A DNA stretch of 64,000 bases from an uncultured Oscillospiraceae bacterium (GCA_944385405.1 CALWXB010000001.1:1-64000); one strand, 5' to 3'. Shown: positions 1-9,033, numbered from the stretch's first letter. Notes: generated by a model from the letters alone, not told the origin. Made by a program: numbers and translations.

Positions 1-106
1 CGTAGGGCAGCAGCTTCTCCGCCTTGCGCAGCGCCACCCTGCCGCCGCCCACCAGCAGCCCCGCCGCACCGTCCAGCCGGACAAAAAAGGGAAACCAGGG
101 CTTCAT
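1..106 (-). CDS. Precorrin-2 dehydrogenase / siroheme synthase N-domain (5' fragment)
   Basis: Only the first 35 codons lie in the window; the rest continues beyond position 1. The start ATG at 106 follows an AGGAGGAT ribosome site and overlaps the stop of the ABC ATPase gene as ATGA, so the two are translationally coupled. The peptide begins MKPWFPFFVRLDGAAG and runs into a Rossmann loop GLLVGGGRVALRK, the pattern of the CysG N-domain/Met8/SirC family, which oxidises precorrin-2 to sirohydrochlorin with NAD. Being last in a metal/corrinoid importer operon fits tetrapyrrole metabolism. The call rests on a short fragment. Confidence 0.72.
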   Translation of the reverse strand, partial: MKPWFPFFVRLDGAAGLLVGGGRVALRKAEKLLPY

Positions 107-879
107 ATATCCTCCTTTTCCAAGGGCCGGCAATAATACTGCCAGCCGTCAGCCGTCCGGGCCCGCCCCTGCCGGACGCCGAACACCGTCTCCAGCACGC
201 CGCTTTGATAGATCTCCTCCGGCGTTCCGGTGCGGACCAGCGCCCCGTCGGACAGCACGGCCAGACGGTCCCCGCAGGACAACGCCAGAGGCAGGTCGTG
301 GAGCACCATCACTACCGCCCTGCCCTTTTCCGCCAGCCGGCGGGCCAGGCGCATGACGCGCAGCTGATGGGCGATATCCAGAAAGGTGGTGGGCTCGTCC
401 ATGAAAATGGCCGGAGTCTGCTGGGCGATGGCCATGGCCAGATACACCATCTGCCGCTGTCCGCCGCTGAGCTCGGTGACGAACCGGTCCGCCAGTCCGG
501 CGGCCCCCGCCTCCTCCAGGGCCTCCCGGACGATCCGGTGGTCCTCCGCCCGGTAGTGCCGGGGATAGGAGAGGTGGGGAAAGCGTCCGTGAAGCACCAT
601 GCGGCGGGCGGTGATGCTGGGCACCGTGCGGCTCTGGGAGAGGAACGCGGCCTGGCGGGCGACCTGGCGGGGCGTCAGGCGCTCCAGCGGCACGCCGTCA
701 TACCGCACCTGCCCCTCCCAACAGGGCATCAGCCCCAGCGCCGTGCGCAGGAGCGTGCTCTTTCCGCAGCCGTTGGGTCCCACCAGCACCAGCACCTCGC
801 CGGGCCGGAAGGTCAGGTCGATGCCCCGGAGCACAGTCTTTTTGTGATAGCCGGTCTGTACGCCGCACAGTTCAATCAT
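103..879 (-). CDS. FecE/BtuD-type ABC transporter ATP-binding protein
   Basis: Cytoplasmic ATPase of an importer for iron-siderophore, haem or cobalamin. It is 258 residues, normal for the family. Walker A GPNGCGKST is at residues 34-42, the signature LSGGQ at 137-141 and Walker B FMDEP at 159-163, followed by a switch histidine in VLHDLPLAL. Its 5' end overlaps the permease gene by 8 bases and its stop overlaps the start of the tetrapyrrole gene. The sequence alone does not separate iron from cobalamin as substrate; the tetrapyrrole neighbour is the only hint. Confidence 0.9.
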   Translation of the reverse strand: MIELCGVQTGYHKKTVLRGIDLTFRPGEVLVLVGPNGCGKSTLLRTALGLMPCWEGQVRYDGVPLERLTPRQVARQAAFLSQSRTVPSITARRMVLHGRFPHLSYPRHYRAEDHRIVREALEEAGAAGLADRFVTELSGGQRQMVYLAMAIAQQTPAIFMDEPTTFLDIAHQLRVMRLARRLAEKGRAVVMVLHDLPLALSCGDRLAVLSDGALVRTGTPEEIYQSGVLETVFGVRQGRARTADGWQYYCRPLEKEDI

Positions 880-1897
880 GGGTCCGACCTCCCCGCTGAC
901 GGATCAGAAGATACAGGAAAAAGGGCCCGCCCACCACGCTCAGGACTGTGCCCACCGGCAGCTCAAAGGGGGCAGCCACAAGGCGGGCCAGCAGATCGCA
1001 CAGCGTCATGAGAGACGCGCCCCCCAGCGCCGAGCAGAGCACCAGCGGACGGCTCTCCTCCCCCACCAGCCGCCGCAGGGCATGGGGGACCAGCAGTCCC
1101 ACGAAGCCCACCAGGCCGCATACGCTCACCGCGGCTCCCGCCAGCGCCGCCGCCAGGGCAAGGAAGGTCAGCCGTACCGGACGCACCGACACCCCCAGGC
1201 TCTGGGCCGTCTCCGGCCCCAGGGCCAGGATGTCCAGAAGGCCGGACAGTGCCACCACCGCCGCCAGGCTCACCGCGATCATCCCGGCAGCCGGAGCCAG
1301 ACGGCCCATGGAGGTGATGCCGGACAGTCCGCCCATGCGGAAATCGGAATAGCCCACAAGGGCGTCGGGAAACACCGTGAGCACCGCGTCGGTGAGCGCG
1401 CCGAAGATGCTGGAGATGGCAACGCCCGCCAGCACCAGCGTGATCCGGGATGCCCCCGTCATCTCCGCGAACAGCAGCACCAGCAGTACGCCGGCCATGG
1501 CCCCGGCAAAGGCTGCCAGCGGCTGCAGCGCAGCCGCCGGCGCCACGGCGCAGCACAGCGTGACGCCCAGCCCCGCCCCGGAGTTGACGCCGATGATGTG
1601 CGGGGCCGCCAGGGGATTGGCCAGCACCGTCTGGATGAGGACCCCCGCCACTGCCAGCGCAGCTCCCGTCAGCACGCTGCCGCAGGTGCGGGGCAGGCGG
1701 GAATAGAGCATCACCCGCGCCGCCACGCTGCCGGAGTCTCCCTGCCGCAGCGCCCCCAGCACCTGTGCCGGGGTCAGCTCTACCGCACCCAGGCACAAGC
1801 TGGCCAGCACCAGCGCCGCGGTGAGCACCGCCAGCACCGCCGCCGCCCTCCCCGGGTGGTCACGCAGCCGGGTACAGGATATCCGCCAGTTGTTCAT
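872..1897 (-). CDS. FecCD-family ABC transporter permease
   Basis: Membrane subunit of the iron/cobalamin importer, about 341 residues with the many hydrophobic segments of the BtuC/FecCD fold. Conserved stretches such as RLPRTCGSVLTGAALAVAG, ANPLAAPHIIGVNSGA and GFVGLLVPHALR are typical of the family. An upstream in-frame start at 1918 exists, but the ATG at 1897 (MNNWRIS) is preferred because the longer form only adds a glycine-rich, non-membrane head. The gene starts inside the 3' end of the binding-protein gene, so the three transporter genes form one translationally coupled unit. Confidence 0.9.
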   Translation of the reverse strand: MNNWRISCTRLRDHPGRAAAVLAVLTAALVLASLCLGAVELTPAQVLGALRQGDSGSVAARVMLYSRLPRTCGSVLTGAALAVAGVLIQTVLANPLAAPHIIGVNSGAGLGVTLCCAVAPAAALQPLAAFAGAMAGVLLVLLFAEMTGASRITLVLAGVAISSIFGALTDAVLTVFPDALVGYSDFRMGGLSGITSMGRLAPAAGMIAVSLAAVVALSGLLDILALGPETAQSLGVSVRPVRLTFLALAAALAGAAVSVCGLVGFVGLLVPHALRRLVGEESRPLVLCSALGGASLMTLCDLLARLVAAPFELPVGTVLSVVGGPFFLYLLIRQRGGRTHD

Positions 1898-2819
1898 ATG
1901 CTTGCCCCCACCGCGCATTCGGTTTCAGATTGTAAAGGCTCTGGTCCATCACATAGCACCGGCCCTCCCGTACGGCCCGCAGCGTTCCCCAGGCCGGATC
2001 GGACCGCAGCATCTCATCCGCCACCGCATCGGCCACCGCAGGGTCCGCGCTCTGGTACACCAGGAACACGTAATCCGGGTCTTCTTGCAGGATCACCTCC
2101 ATGCTCAGCTGCTCCAGCAGGGAATCCTCCCGGTCGGCGATATTCACACAGCCCATGGCCGCCAGCATCTCGCCCAATACGTTGTCCCGGCTGTTTTTCA
2201 CCTTGCAGCCGGAGCCGGACACCCGGATGTAGAGCACGCTGGGCCCGCTGCCGTCCGCCCGGGCCACGGCATCCTCCACCTGCTGCCGGACCGCCTCGCC
2301 GTTTTCCCGGTAGGCCTCGGTGTTGCCGGTGATCTGCGTGCACCGCTCCAGCATGGACAGGTACTGATCAAATGTACTGACCTCAAAATAGGCAGCCGGG
2401 ATGCCCATCTCCTCAAAGACCGGCAGCAGCTCCAGGTCCAGGGCCGTGTTGCAGCTGGCTACGATGAAATCGGGTTCTGCCGCGATCAGCGTCTCCAGGC
2501 TGAGGTCCTTGGAGGCCCCCAGATTCACCACACCCTCCAGAGGAAGTCCCTCAAAGGACGTCCAGGCGTCGTTGGCCGTGGCGGCCAGGGTATCCGCGCC
2601 GCCGGCCAGACACCACACATCGGCAAAGCTGCCGATGAGCGCCGCCACCCGCTGCGGATCGCTCACCGTCACCGTCCGGCCCAGATCATCCACGATGCGC
2701 ACCATTTCCTCCGGCTCCGCCGGCAGTGATGCCTCCGCGTCCGCCTCCGGCGCCGGATCCGGAGCTCCGCATCCGCAAAGCAGCAGCAACAGCGCCGCCG
2801 CAGCCATCCATCTTCTCAT
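1860..2819 (-). CDS. Iron/cobalamin-type ABC substrate-binding lipoprotein
   Basis: Extracytoplasmic receptor of the importer. The protein starts MRRWMAAAALLLLLCGCG, a lipoprotein signal with lipobox LCGC and lipidated Cys17, then an acidic linker and a TroA/BtuF-like fold (VRIVDDLGRTVTVSDPQRV, then AAEPDFIVASC). It has 319 residues. The start at 2819 is chosen over an upstream one at 2867 because AGAAAGGAAG sits at the right distance and the signal peptide begins there. It is the first gene of the importer operon; a hairpin at 2873-2911 separates it from the gene upstream. Confidence 0.87.
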   Translation of the reverse strand: MRRWMAAAALLLLLCGCGAPDPAPEADAEASLPAEPEEMVRIVDDLGRTVTVSDPQRVAALIGSFADVWCLAGGADTLAATANDAWTSFEGLPLEGVVNLGASKDLSLETLIAAEPDFIVASCNTALDLELLPVFEEMGIPAAYFEVSTFDQYLSMLERCTQITGNTEAYRENGEAVRQQVEDAVARADGSGPSVLYIRVSGSGCKVKNSRDNVLGEMLAAMGCVNIADREDSLLEQLSMEVILQEDPDYVFLVYQSADPAVADAVADEMLRSDPAWGTLRAVREGRCYVMDQSLYNLKPNARWGQAYEQLADILYPAA

Positions 2820-2872
2820 CTTCTCTTCCTTTCTGGCCCCACCGGAGCCCTCATTCCCTCCGCACACAGCAC

Positions 2873-2911
2873 GGACCGCCGCAGGAGATCCTCGGTCTGC
2901 TGCGGCGGTCC
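2873..2911 (-). terminator. Intergenic hairpin, possible weak terminator
   Basis: A perfect 12-base stem (GGACCGCCGCAG with CTGCGGCGGTCC) and a 15-base loop lie between the amidohydrolase gene and the binding-protein gene. No T-run follows on the minus strand, so it could be a Rho-independent terminator of low efficiency or an mRNA-processing or stability element. Confidence 0.4.
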
Positions 2912-2939
2912 TGCCGGCTCCTTCTCCGGGCCGCGCCCG

Positions 2940-4109
2940 TCACACTCCGGCCAGCCGACTGCGCACCAGCCGGCAGAGGTACTCCACGCCGTACTTCAGC
3001 GCCGCCTCATCCATGCGGTAGCGGCTGTTGTGGTGGGGCACCGTGCAGCCGGTCTCCTCATTCCGGGCGCCCAGCTCCACAAAGAAGCCGGGACAGTGCT
3101 CCTGCAGGGCGGAGAAGTCCTCGCCGGGCATCAGCGGGTCGATTTCCAGCACCGCCGCCTCGCCGAAGGCGGCCTGGATCACCTGCCGCCCCGCCTGGGT
3201 CAGCGCGGCGTCGTTGATGACAGAGGCATACCCGTGGGAGAAGCGGAAGTCATACTCCGCCCCCGCTGCATGGCAGATGCCGGAGACGATCTGCTCCAGC
3301 ACGCCGGGCAGCGTCCGGCGGGTCTCCCTGTCAAAGGTCCGGGTGGACCCGGTGATGGTCACCTCGCCGGGGATGATGTTGTAGGCCTGGCCGCCCTGGA
3401 CCATGCACACCGACACCACCGCCGGCTCCACCGCCCGGATCCGGCGGGCCACCACGGTCTGCAGTGCCGTGATGATCTGGGCCGCCGTGACGACGGGGTC
3501 CACGCAGGTCTCCGGGAAGGCGGAATGTCCGCCCTTGCCGATGACCCGGATATCAAAGCGGTCCGTGGCGCTGGTAAGGGCACCGGACCGGACGCCGAAG
3601 GTGCCGGTGGGGAAGTTGGAGCTCAGGTGCATGCCGTAGACCTCGGACACGCCCTCCATGACTCCCGCGTGCAGCATCTCCGCCGCGCCGCCGGGAGGCA
3701 GCTCCTCGGCATGCTGGAAGAGGAAGCGCACCTCGCCGCACAGCTGCTCCCGCTGCCCGGTCAGGATCTGCGCCGCCGCCAGCTGCATGGCGGCGTGGCC
3801 GTCGTGGCCGCAGGCGTGCATCACGCCGGGGACCTCGGAGGCGTATGGCAGGTCCGTCTCCTCCTGAATGGGCAGGGCGTCAATGTCTGCCCGCAGCGCG
3901 ATGGTCCGACCGGGGCGATCGCCCCGCAGCACCGCCACCACGCCGGTCTTGGTGGGCCGCTGGAGGGTCAGCCCAGGGATCCTGCCCAGCTCCTCCATCA
4001 AAAACTCCGTGGTCCAGACCTCCTCGAAGGACAGCTCCGGACGCTGGTGCAGCGCCCGCCGCCACTGAATGAGCCGGGGCTCCAGCTCCAATACTTCCTT
4101 GGAAAACAT
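2940..4109 (-). CDS. M20D amidohydrolase (hippurate hydrolase/N-acyl amino acid deacylase type)
   Basis: Zinc/manganese-dependent amidohydrolase of 389 residues, the usual length for the family. Visible signatures are RADIDALPI, the metal-binding HACGHDGH, HAEELPPGG with the catalytic glutamate, and the dimerisation-domain stretch GKGGHSAFPE. Members cleave N-acyl amino acids, hippurate or related amides in the cytoplasm; the substrate cannot be read from the sequence. It lies 13 bases downstream of a second, different M20 gene and is probably co-transcribed with it. Confidence 0.88.
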   Translation of the reverse strand: MFSKEVLELEPRLIQWRRALHQRPELSFEEVWTTEFLMEELGRIPGLTLQRPTKTGVVAVLRGDRPGRTIALRADIDALPIQEETDLPYASEVPGVMHACGHDGHAAMQLAAAQILTGQREQLCGEVRFLFQHAEELPPGGAAEMLHAGVMEGVSEVYGMHLSSNFPTGTFGVRSGALTSATDRFDIRVIGKGGHSAFPETCVDPVVTAAQIITALQTVVARRIRAVEPAVVSVCMVQGGQAYNIIPGEVTITGSTRTFDRETRRTLPGVLEQIVSGICHAAGAEYDFRFSHGYASVINDAALTQAGRQVIQAAFGEAAVLEIDPLMPGEDFSALQEHCPGFFVELGARNEETGCTVPHHNSRYRMDEAALKYGVEYLCRLVRSRLAGV

Positions 4110-4122
4110 AGGGCGTCTCCTT

Positions 4123-5448
4123 TCAAAAACGGATATCCTGGGGAGTCCCGGCCGCCACTTGGTCCCAGAACCGCAGATAGCTCTCCCGGGTGAATTTGGG
4201 CGCGGACGCCGCCTTCACCGCCCGGGCCTCGGCGGCGCCGTCCCACAGAAGGTCTATGACGGTCATGGCCATGGCCTTGGCGGGCATCACATAGGCCATC
4301 TCCGGATCGCAGACGTTGAAGTTCTGGCTGTGGGCATCGCCGCTGTAGCCGCCGGTGGAGATGTGGATGAAGGGCATGAAGGAGCTGACGTCTCCGGCGT
4401 CGGTGGCGCCCATGAGCTCCTGTCCGTAGATGTTGCTGCCCTTGCCCAGCAGGGCCTCGGCATTGTCCGCGAACAGCCGGGACATCTCCTGGTTCTGGAT
4501 CAGCGGCAGGTAGCCGGGCATCTCCTGGATGTCCACCTGGGCGCCGATGGCGTAGGCGCAGCCCCGGAGAGAGCGGTTCACCTTCTCCGACGCGTCCAGG
4601 ATGGCCTCCAGGTTCGTGCCCCGGACATAGGTCTCCAGCCGCACGTCCGCCGGGACGATGTTCACCAGATCGCCGCCCTTGGTGATGATGGGGTGGATGC
4701 GGATGCGGTCCTTTTCCCGGAAGGTCTCCCGCTGGGAGTTGATGGCCAGCAGGGCCAGCGCCGCAGCGTTGAGGGCGTTGATGCCGTCAAAGGGCCGGGC
4801 CCCGGCGTGGGCCTCCCGTCCGGTGAAGCGGATGAGCTTGCCTACAAAGCCGGAGCTGTCGCAGCCGATGAGAAAATGCCGGTCCTCCACACCGGCGTGG
4901 GAGTGGATCATCATGCCCATGTCGATGTCGTCCAGGACCCCCAGCCGCAGATACTCCTGCTTGCCGCCGAAGAAGCGGAGCTTCCCCTCCTGCCGCAGCC
5001 GCTCCCGGTACTCCAGCTCCACATACTCCTCAGCCGGCACCGCCACGAAGGCCACGCTGCCGTCCAGTTCTCCGGCCAGGGGCGCAAGGCCCATGGCCGC
5101 GCCCAGCATAGACGCGATCTGGGCGTTGTGGCCGCAGGAGTGGGCGGCGCCGGTCTGCGGGTCCGCCTGGGGATGCAGCGGGCAGACCACCGCATCCAGC
5201 TCCCCCATCACCATGATCCGGGGCCCGTCGCCCCGGCCCCGGAGATCCCCCCGGACGCCGGTGATGGCCAGTCCTTCCCGGCAGGGGATGCGCAGGTCAT
5301 CCAAAACCCGCCGCACCAGGGCGGCGGTGTGTGTTTCCTTGAAGCCCAGCTCCGGATGGGCAAAGATCTCCTGCCCGATGGCGATGATCTCCTCCTTCCG
5401 GGCGTCGATCCGTTCCAGGCACTGGGCCTTGAGTGCTTCCTTCGTCAT
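4123..5448 (-). CDS. M20-family amidohydrolase (AbgB-like)
   Basis: Second metal-dependent amidohydrolase, 441 residues, of the subgroup that includes aminobenzoyl-glutamate hydrolase subunit B. It shows VMGELDAVVCPLHPQAD, the metal-ligand stretch AAHSCGHNAQ, the glutamate pair in VPAEEYVEL and the C-terminal GATDAGDVS with GYSGDAHS. The start MTKEALKAQ at 5448 follows AGGAGGACGAGC; longer in-frame starts reach into the divergent promoter region and lack a ribosome site. It is the first gene of the M20 pair and diverges from adenine deaminase. Dipeptide, acyl-amino-acid or p-aminobenzoyl-glutamate substrates are all possible. Confidence 0.82.
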   Translation of the reverse strand: MTKEALKAQCLERIDARKEEIIAIGQEIFAHPELGFKETHTAALVRRVLDDLRIPCREGLAITGVRGDLRGRGDGPRIMVMGELDAVVCPLHPQADPQTGAAHSCGHNAQIASMLGAAMGLAPLAGELDGSVAFVAVPAEEYVELEYRERLRQEGKLRFFGGKQEYLRLGVLDDIDMGMMIHSHAGVEDRHFLIGCDSSGFVGKLIRFTGREAHAGARPFDGINALNAAALALLAINSQRETFREKDRIRIHPIITKGGDLVNIVPADVRLETYVRGTNLEAILDASEKVNRSLRGCAYAIGAQVDIQEMPGYLPLIQNQEMSRLFADNAEALLGKGSNIYGQELMGATDAGDVSSFMPFIHISTGGYSGDAHSQNFNVCDPEMAYVMPAKAMAMTVIDLLWDGAAEARAVKAASAPKFTRESYLRFWDQVAAGTPQDIRF

Positions 5449-5544
5449 GCTCGTCCTCCTTCGGGCCGCTTTTGGCATTTGCGGCATAAACCGGTGTTTC
5501 CTAGAGAATATTCTATATAAAATGCGCATTTTTGCAAGGGTTTG

Positions 5545-5573
5545 TTGACGACGGCGGGAAAATGGGATATGAT
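5545..5573 (+). promoter_or_regulatory. Sigma-A promoter of the adenine deaminase operon
   Basis: TTGACG at 5545-5550 and TATGAT at 5568-5573 are separated by exactly 17 bases, a near-consensus vegetative promoter about 70 bases before the start codon. Confidence 0.8.
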
Positions 5574-5600
5574 AGCCAGTTGAAAAGGTAGTACATTGCC

Positions 5601-5622
5601 GCGGTCCGTAACAAGGGACCGC
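5601..5622 (+). promoter_or_regulatory. Hairpin in the adeC leader
   Basis: GCGGTCC pairs with GGACCGC across an 8-base loop in the short leader between promoter and ribosome site. The leader is too short for a purine riboswitch. The role is unknown; it could affect mRNA stability or bind a protein. Confidence 0.4.
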
Positions 5623-5642
5623 TTCAGGAAGGGAGAAGGTCC

Positions 5643-7394
5643 ATGCTGGGAGAGACCGCAGGCGCCATCCAGGGGCGCCGTCCGTTTTCGCTGGTGATCC
5701 GCAACGTGCGGATCGTGAACGTATTCGACGACACCGTGACGCCCGGTGACATCGCTTTGATGGACGGGCGCATCGCCTATGTGGGGGCCATGGACTTTCC
5801 CCACACGGCGCTGGAGGAGCTGGACGGCGCGGGCTGCTATGCCCTGCCCGGCTTTGTGGACTCCCACATGCATCTGGAAAGCAGCATGCTCACCCCCGCC
5901 CACTTTGCCCGGGTGGCCCTTTGCTGCGGCACCACCACAGTAGCCGCCGACCCCCACGAGATCGGCAACGTCCTGGGCCGCACCGGGGTCCAGGCGCTGA
6001 TGGATGCCGCCCGGGGACTTCCGCTGCGGGTGGTGATGATGGCGCCGTCCACCATCCCCTCCGCGCCGGGGTTTGAGGACTCCGGCTGCTCCGTGGGTCC
6101 GGAGGAGGCCGGGGAGATGCTGGACCTGCCGGGCGTATCGGGTCTGGGCGAGGTGATGGACTTCCGGGGCGTGGCCTCCGGCGAGGCGCGGATCCTCTCT
6201 GTCATTGAAGAGGCGGCCAAGCGGGGCTGCATCATCGACGGACACGCCTCCCTGCTCACCGGCCGGGACCTGCAGGTATTCCGGGCCGTGGGCATCGACA
6301 GCGACCACACCCTGCGCACGGCGGAAAAGCTCCGGGAGGAGCTGGCCCTGGGCTTTACCGTGCAGATCCAGAGCAACGCGCTGAACCGGGAGCTGGTGGA
6401 GGCCATGAACGCGGCCCCCGTACAGGACCGGATCTGTCTTGTCACCGACGACGTGCCCCTGCCCCGGCTGATGGGGCAGGGACATTTGAATCATGTGGTG
6501 GCCCAGGCGGTGGCGCTGGGTCTGGATCCGGTGCGGGCGGTGCGCTTTGCCACCATCAACGCCGCCCGGCGGCTGCGGCTCTACGATGTGGGCGCCATCG
6601 CCCCGGGGATGCAGGCGGAGATCCAGCTGGTGCGGGACCTGCGGGCGCCCCGGCCGGAGACGGTGATCTGCGGCGGGAAGGTGATCTGCCGGGACGGCCG
6701 GCTGCTCTCGGAGCTGCCCCAGCCGGATCTTTCCCAGGCGCTGCGTTCTTCCGTCCACTGTGCGCCGGTGACGGCGGAGGATCTGGCCATCCACGCCCCG
6801 GCGGCGGGGATGGCGGAGGTGAACGTCATCTCTCAGGACGGGACCTCCCTGCGCACCACCCGGAGCCTCCGGGAGATCCCGGCGGTGTGCCGGGACGGCG
6901 GCCAGCCGGTGCTGGACTGCCGGGGATACCTGAAAATGGCGGTGTTCAACCGCTACGGCAAAGCCCAGCGCGGGCTCGCCCTGGTGGATGGCATGCCCGC
7001 CGTACGCGGCGCGGTGGCCCTGACCTACGGCCATGACGCCCACAACCTCACAGTATACGGCGGCAGCGACGCGGACATGGCCCTGGCGGCCAACACGGTG
7101 ATCGGTGTCCAGGGCGGCATCTGCGCCGTCCTGGACGGGCAGGCGCGCATCTGCATCCCGCTGCCTCTGGGGGGACTGATGTCCACCCTGGAGCCGGAAG
7201 CGCTGCTGGCGCAGCTGAAGGACTTCCTGGCCCACTGCGCCCAGATGGGCTTTGTCCACAGCGACCTCATGTCGTTTTTCACCATTATGCCCCTGGCGGT
7301 ATCCCCGGAGATCAAGTGTACGGACCGGGGGCTGCTGGATGTGGCCCACAAGCGGTTTCTGCCGCTGATCCAACGGATGAAGGGGGACTTTTGA
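5643..7394 (+). CDS. adeC: Adenine deaminase
   Basis: Converts adenine to hypoxanthine and ammonia in purine salvage. The 583-residue length and the two-part amidohydrolase architecture match the bacterial adenine deaminase (Ade/AdeC) family. Seen are GFVDSHMHLESSML with the metal-binding His-Met-His at residues 75-77, GTTTVAADPHEIGNV, DGHASLLTG, SDHTLRTAEK and a C-terminal domain with RYGKAQRGLALVDG and LGGLMS. The start at 5643 follows GGAAGGGAGAAGG. The stop overlaps the next start as TGATG, so the gene leads an operon with a four-gene ABC transporter, suggesting a nucleobase-related substrate for that transporter. Confidence 0.93.
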   Translation: MLGETAGAIQGRRPFSLVIRNVRIVNVFDDTVTPGDIALMDGRIAYVGAMDFPHTALEELDGAGCYALPGFVDSHMHLESSMLTPAHFARVALCCGTTTVAADPHEIGNVLGRTGVQALMDAARGLPLRVVMMAPSTIPSAPGFEDSGCSVGPEEAGEMLDLPGVSGLGEVMDFRGVASGEARILSVIEEAAKRGCIIDGHASLLTGRDLQVFRAVGIDSDHTLRTAEKLREELALGFTVQIQSNALNRELVEAMNAAPVQDRICLVTDDVPLPRLMGQGHLNHVVAQAVALGLDPVRAVRFATINAARRLRLYDVGAIAPGMQAEIQLVRDLRAPRPETVICGGKVICRDGRLLSELPQPDLSQALRSSVHCAPVTAEDLAIHAPAAGMAEVNVISQDGTSLRTTRSLREIPAVCRDGGQPVLDCRGYLKMAVFNRYGKAQRGLALVDGMPAVRGAVALTYGHDAHNLTVYGGSDADMALAANTVIGVQGGICAVLDGQARICIPLPLGGLMSTLEPEALLAQLKDFLAHCAQMGFVHSDLMSFFTIMPLAVSPEIKCTDRGLLDVAHKRFLPLIQRMKGDF

Positions 7395-8230
7395 TGGAGA
7401 GGAAGAAACAGGCGCTGCTGCTGGCGCTTCCCGCCTCCCTGGCACTGCTGGTGTGCTTTATCGGACCGATGGTCTACATTCTGATCCGGACCCTGGCGGA
7501 AAACGGAACGGCGGACTTCGCCGCGTTTTTCTCCGACCCGTTCTATCTGGACATCCTCTGGACCACCCTGCGGGTGTCGCTGATCTCCACGGCGGTGTCT
7601 CTGGTGCTGGGGTATCCCACGGCCTACTACATGGCCAGAACTCCCTCCCGGCTCAAACAGGCCATGGTCATCGTGATCCTCTTTCCATTTCTGGTCAGCG
7701 CGGTGGTGCGCTCCTACGGGTGGATGGTGATCCTGGGCACCAACGGCCTTCTGAACCAGCTTTTGATGGGACTGGGGATCATCGCCGAGCCGCTGAAGAT
7801 CCTCAACACTGAGGCCGCCGTCATCATCGGCATGATCCACCTGCTGATCCCTTACATGATCCTCTCCCTGGTGGGCGTGCTGCAGAGCATCGACCCCAAC
7901 GTGGAATACGCGGCATACAGCCTGGGGGCCTCCCCCATGACCACGTTCACCAAGGTGATCTTCCCCCTGAGCACGCCGGGCATCATCTCCGGCTGCGTGC
8001 TGGTGTTCACCATGAGCATGACCTCCTACGTCACCCCCAAGCTGCTGGGCGGCTCCAAATTCCGGATGATGGCCACCATGGTGGTGCAGGAGATCAATGT
8101 CAGCTTCGACTGGGGCGCGGCCTCCGCCATCAGCTACATCCTGCTGGCGGTGATCCTGGCGGTGCAGGTGGCCGTGGTTTTGATCACCGGAAAGTATATG
8201 AAACGGATGGGAGGCGGAAAGAATGCGTGA
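7394..8230 (+). CDS. PotB-like ABC transporter permease
   Basis: Inner-membrane permease of 278 residues with about six hydrophobic segments and the EAA-loop region (EYAAYSLGASPMTTFTKV then FPLSTPGIISG) of the spermidine/putrescine permease family. The start at 7394 shares one base with the adenine deaminase stop; a more distal start inside adeC is not supported by a ribosome site. It pairs with the next permease as a heterodimer. The substrate is assigned only by family and could be a polyamine, or by context a purine. Confidence 0.88.
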   Translation: MERKKQALLLALPASLALLVCFIGPMVYILIRTLAENGTADFAAFFSDPFYLDILWTTLRVSLISTAVSLVLGYPTAYYMARTPSRLKQAMVIVILFPFLVSAVVRSYGWMVILGTNGLLNQLLMGLGIIAEPLKILNTEAAVIIGMIHLLIPYMILSLVGVLQSIDPNVEYAAYSLGASPMTTFTKVIFPLSTPGIISGCVLVFTMSMTSYVTPKLLGGSKFRMMATMVVQEINVSFDWGAASAISYILLAVILAVQVAVVLITGKYMKRMGGGKNA

Positions 8231-9017
8231 CGGACGTGTCAACTGGCTATGCACCCTGGTGGCGATCCTGGTGATGCTCTTTTTGATCGCGCCGCTGATC
8301 GTCATCGTGCTGGCCTCCTTTACCCCCACCGCCCTGGTGACCTTCCCGCCCCAGGGCTTCTCGCTGAAATGGTACGCCAACATCTTCGGGTCCTCCACCC
8401 ACTTCATGGACGGCCTGGTCAAGAGTCTGCAGATCGGCATCCTGGCCACGCTTCTGGACGTGCTGCTGGGCGTGACGGCGGCCCTTTCCATCTGCCGCTA
8501 TGACTTCCGGGGCAAGAACCTGCTGCTCAACTATTTCACCTCTCCCATGTACGTGCCCAGCGTGGCCTTCGCCTTTGTGCTGCTGCAGGTATACAGCCAG
8601 CTGGGCGGCGTGCCCGGCATGGCCCGGATCTTTATCGGCCACTTCATCATCATCCTGCCCTACGTGGTGCGCAACACGGTGTCGGTGCTCCATGTGTTCA
8701 ACTGGACGCTGGAGGACGCGGCCACCTCCCTGGGGGCCAACCCGGTGCAGGTATTCTTCAAGATCACCATCCCCCTGGCAAAGCCCGGCATCCTGGCCGG
8801 CGCGATGCTGGCGTTTTTGTACTCCTTCGACGAGGTGGCCCTGAGCAGCCTGCTCTCCACCCCCCGGTTCATCACGCTGCCCATCCGGATCATGAACTAC
8901 ATGGAGCTGACGTTCGATCCCACTCTGGCAGCCATCTCGACCCTGCTGATGTGCGCGTCTCTGGCGCTGATCGTGCTGCTGGAGCGCTTCGTGGGGCTGG
9001 ACATGTTTATGAAGTGA
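8223..9017 (+). CDS. PotC-like ABC transporter permease
   Basis: Second permease of the transporter, 264 residues. It overlaps the upstream permease by 8 bases and follows GGGAGGCGGAAAG. An N-terminal membrane segment (LVMLFLIAPLIVIVLASF) and the EAA loop (LEDAATSLGANPVQVFFK then IPLAKPGILAG) are visible. The ending SFDEVALSSLLSTPRFITLP followed by a last membrane helix is characteristic of PotC-type subunits. Confidence 0.88.
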   Translation: MRDGRVNWLCTLVAILVMLFLIAPLIVIVLASFTPTALVTFPPQGFSLKWYANIFGSSTHFMDGLVKSLQIGILATLLDVLLGVTAALSICRYDFRGKNLLLNYFTSPMYVPSVAFAFVLLQVYSQLGGVPGMARIFIGHFIIILPYVVRNTVSVLHVFNWTLEDAATSLGANPVQVFFKITIPLAKPGILAGAMLAFLYSFDEVALSSLLSTPRFITLPIRIMNYMELTFDPTLAAISTLLMCASLALIVLLERFVGLDMFMK

Positions 9018-9033
9018 AGTAGGAGGGAGCCAA

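Noticed and set aside
2820..2939. Cobalamin riboswitch before the importer operon
   Set aside because: Only 120 bases separate the genes and they contain one GC hairpin; no B12-box-like sequence was found.
5574..5642. Purine riboswitch before adenine deaminase
   Set aside because: The leader after the promoter is about 65 bases and has only one short stem; the three-way junction and conserved loops of the purine aptamer are absent.
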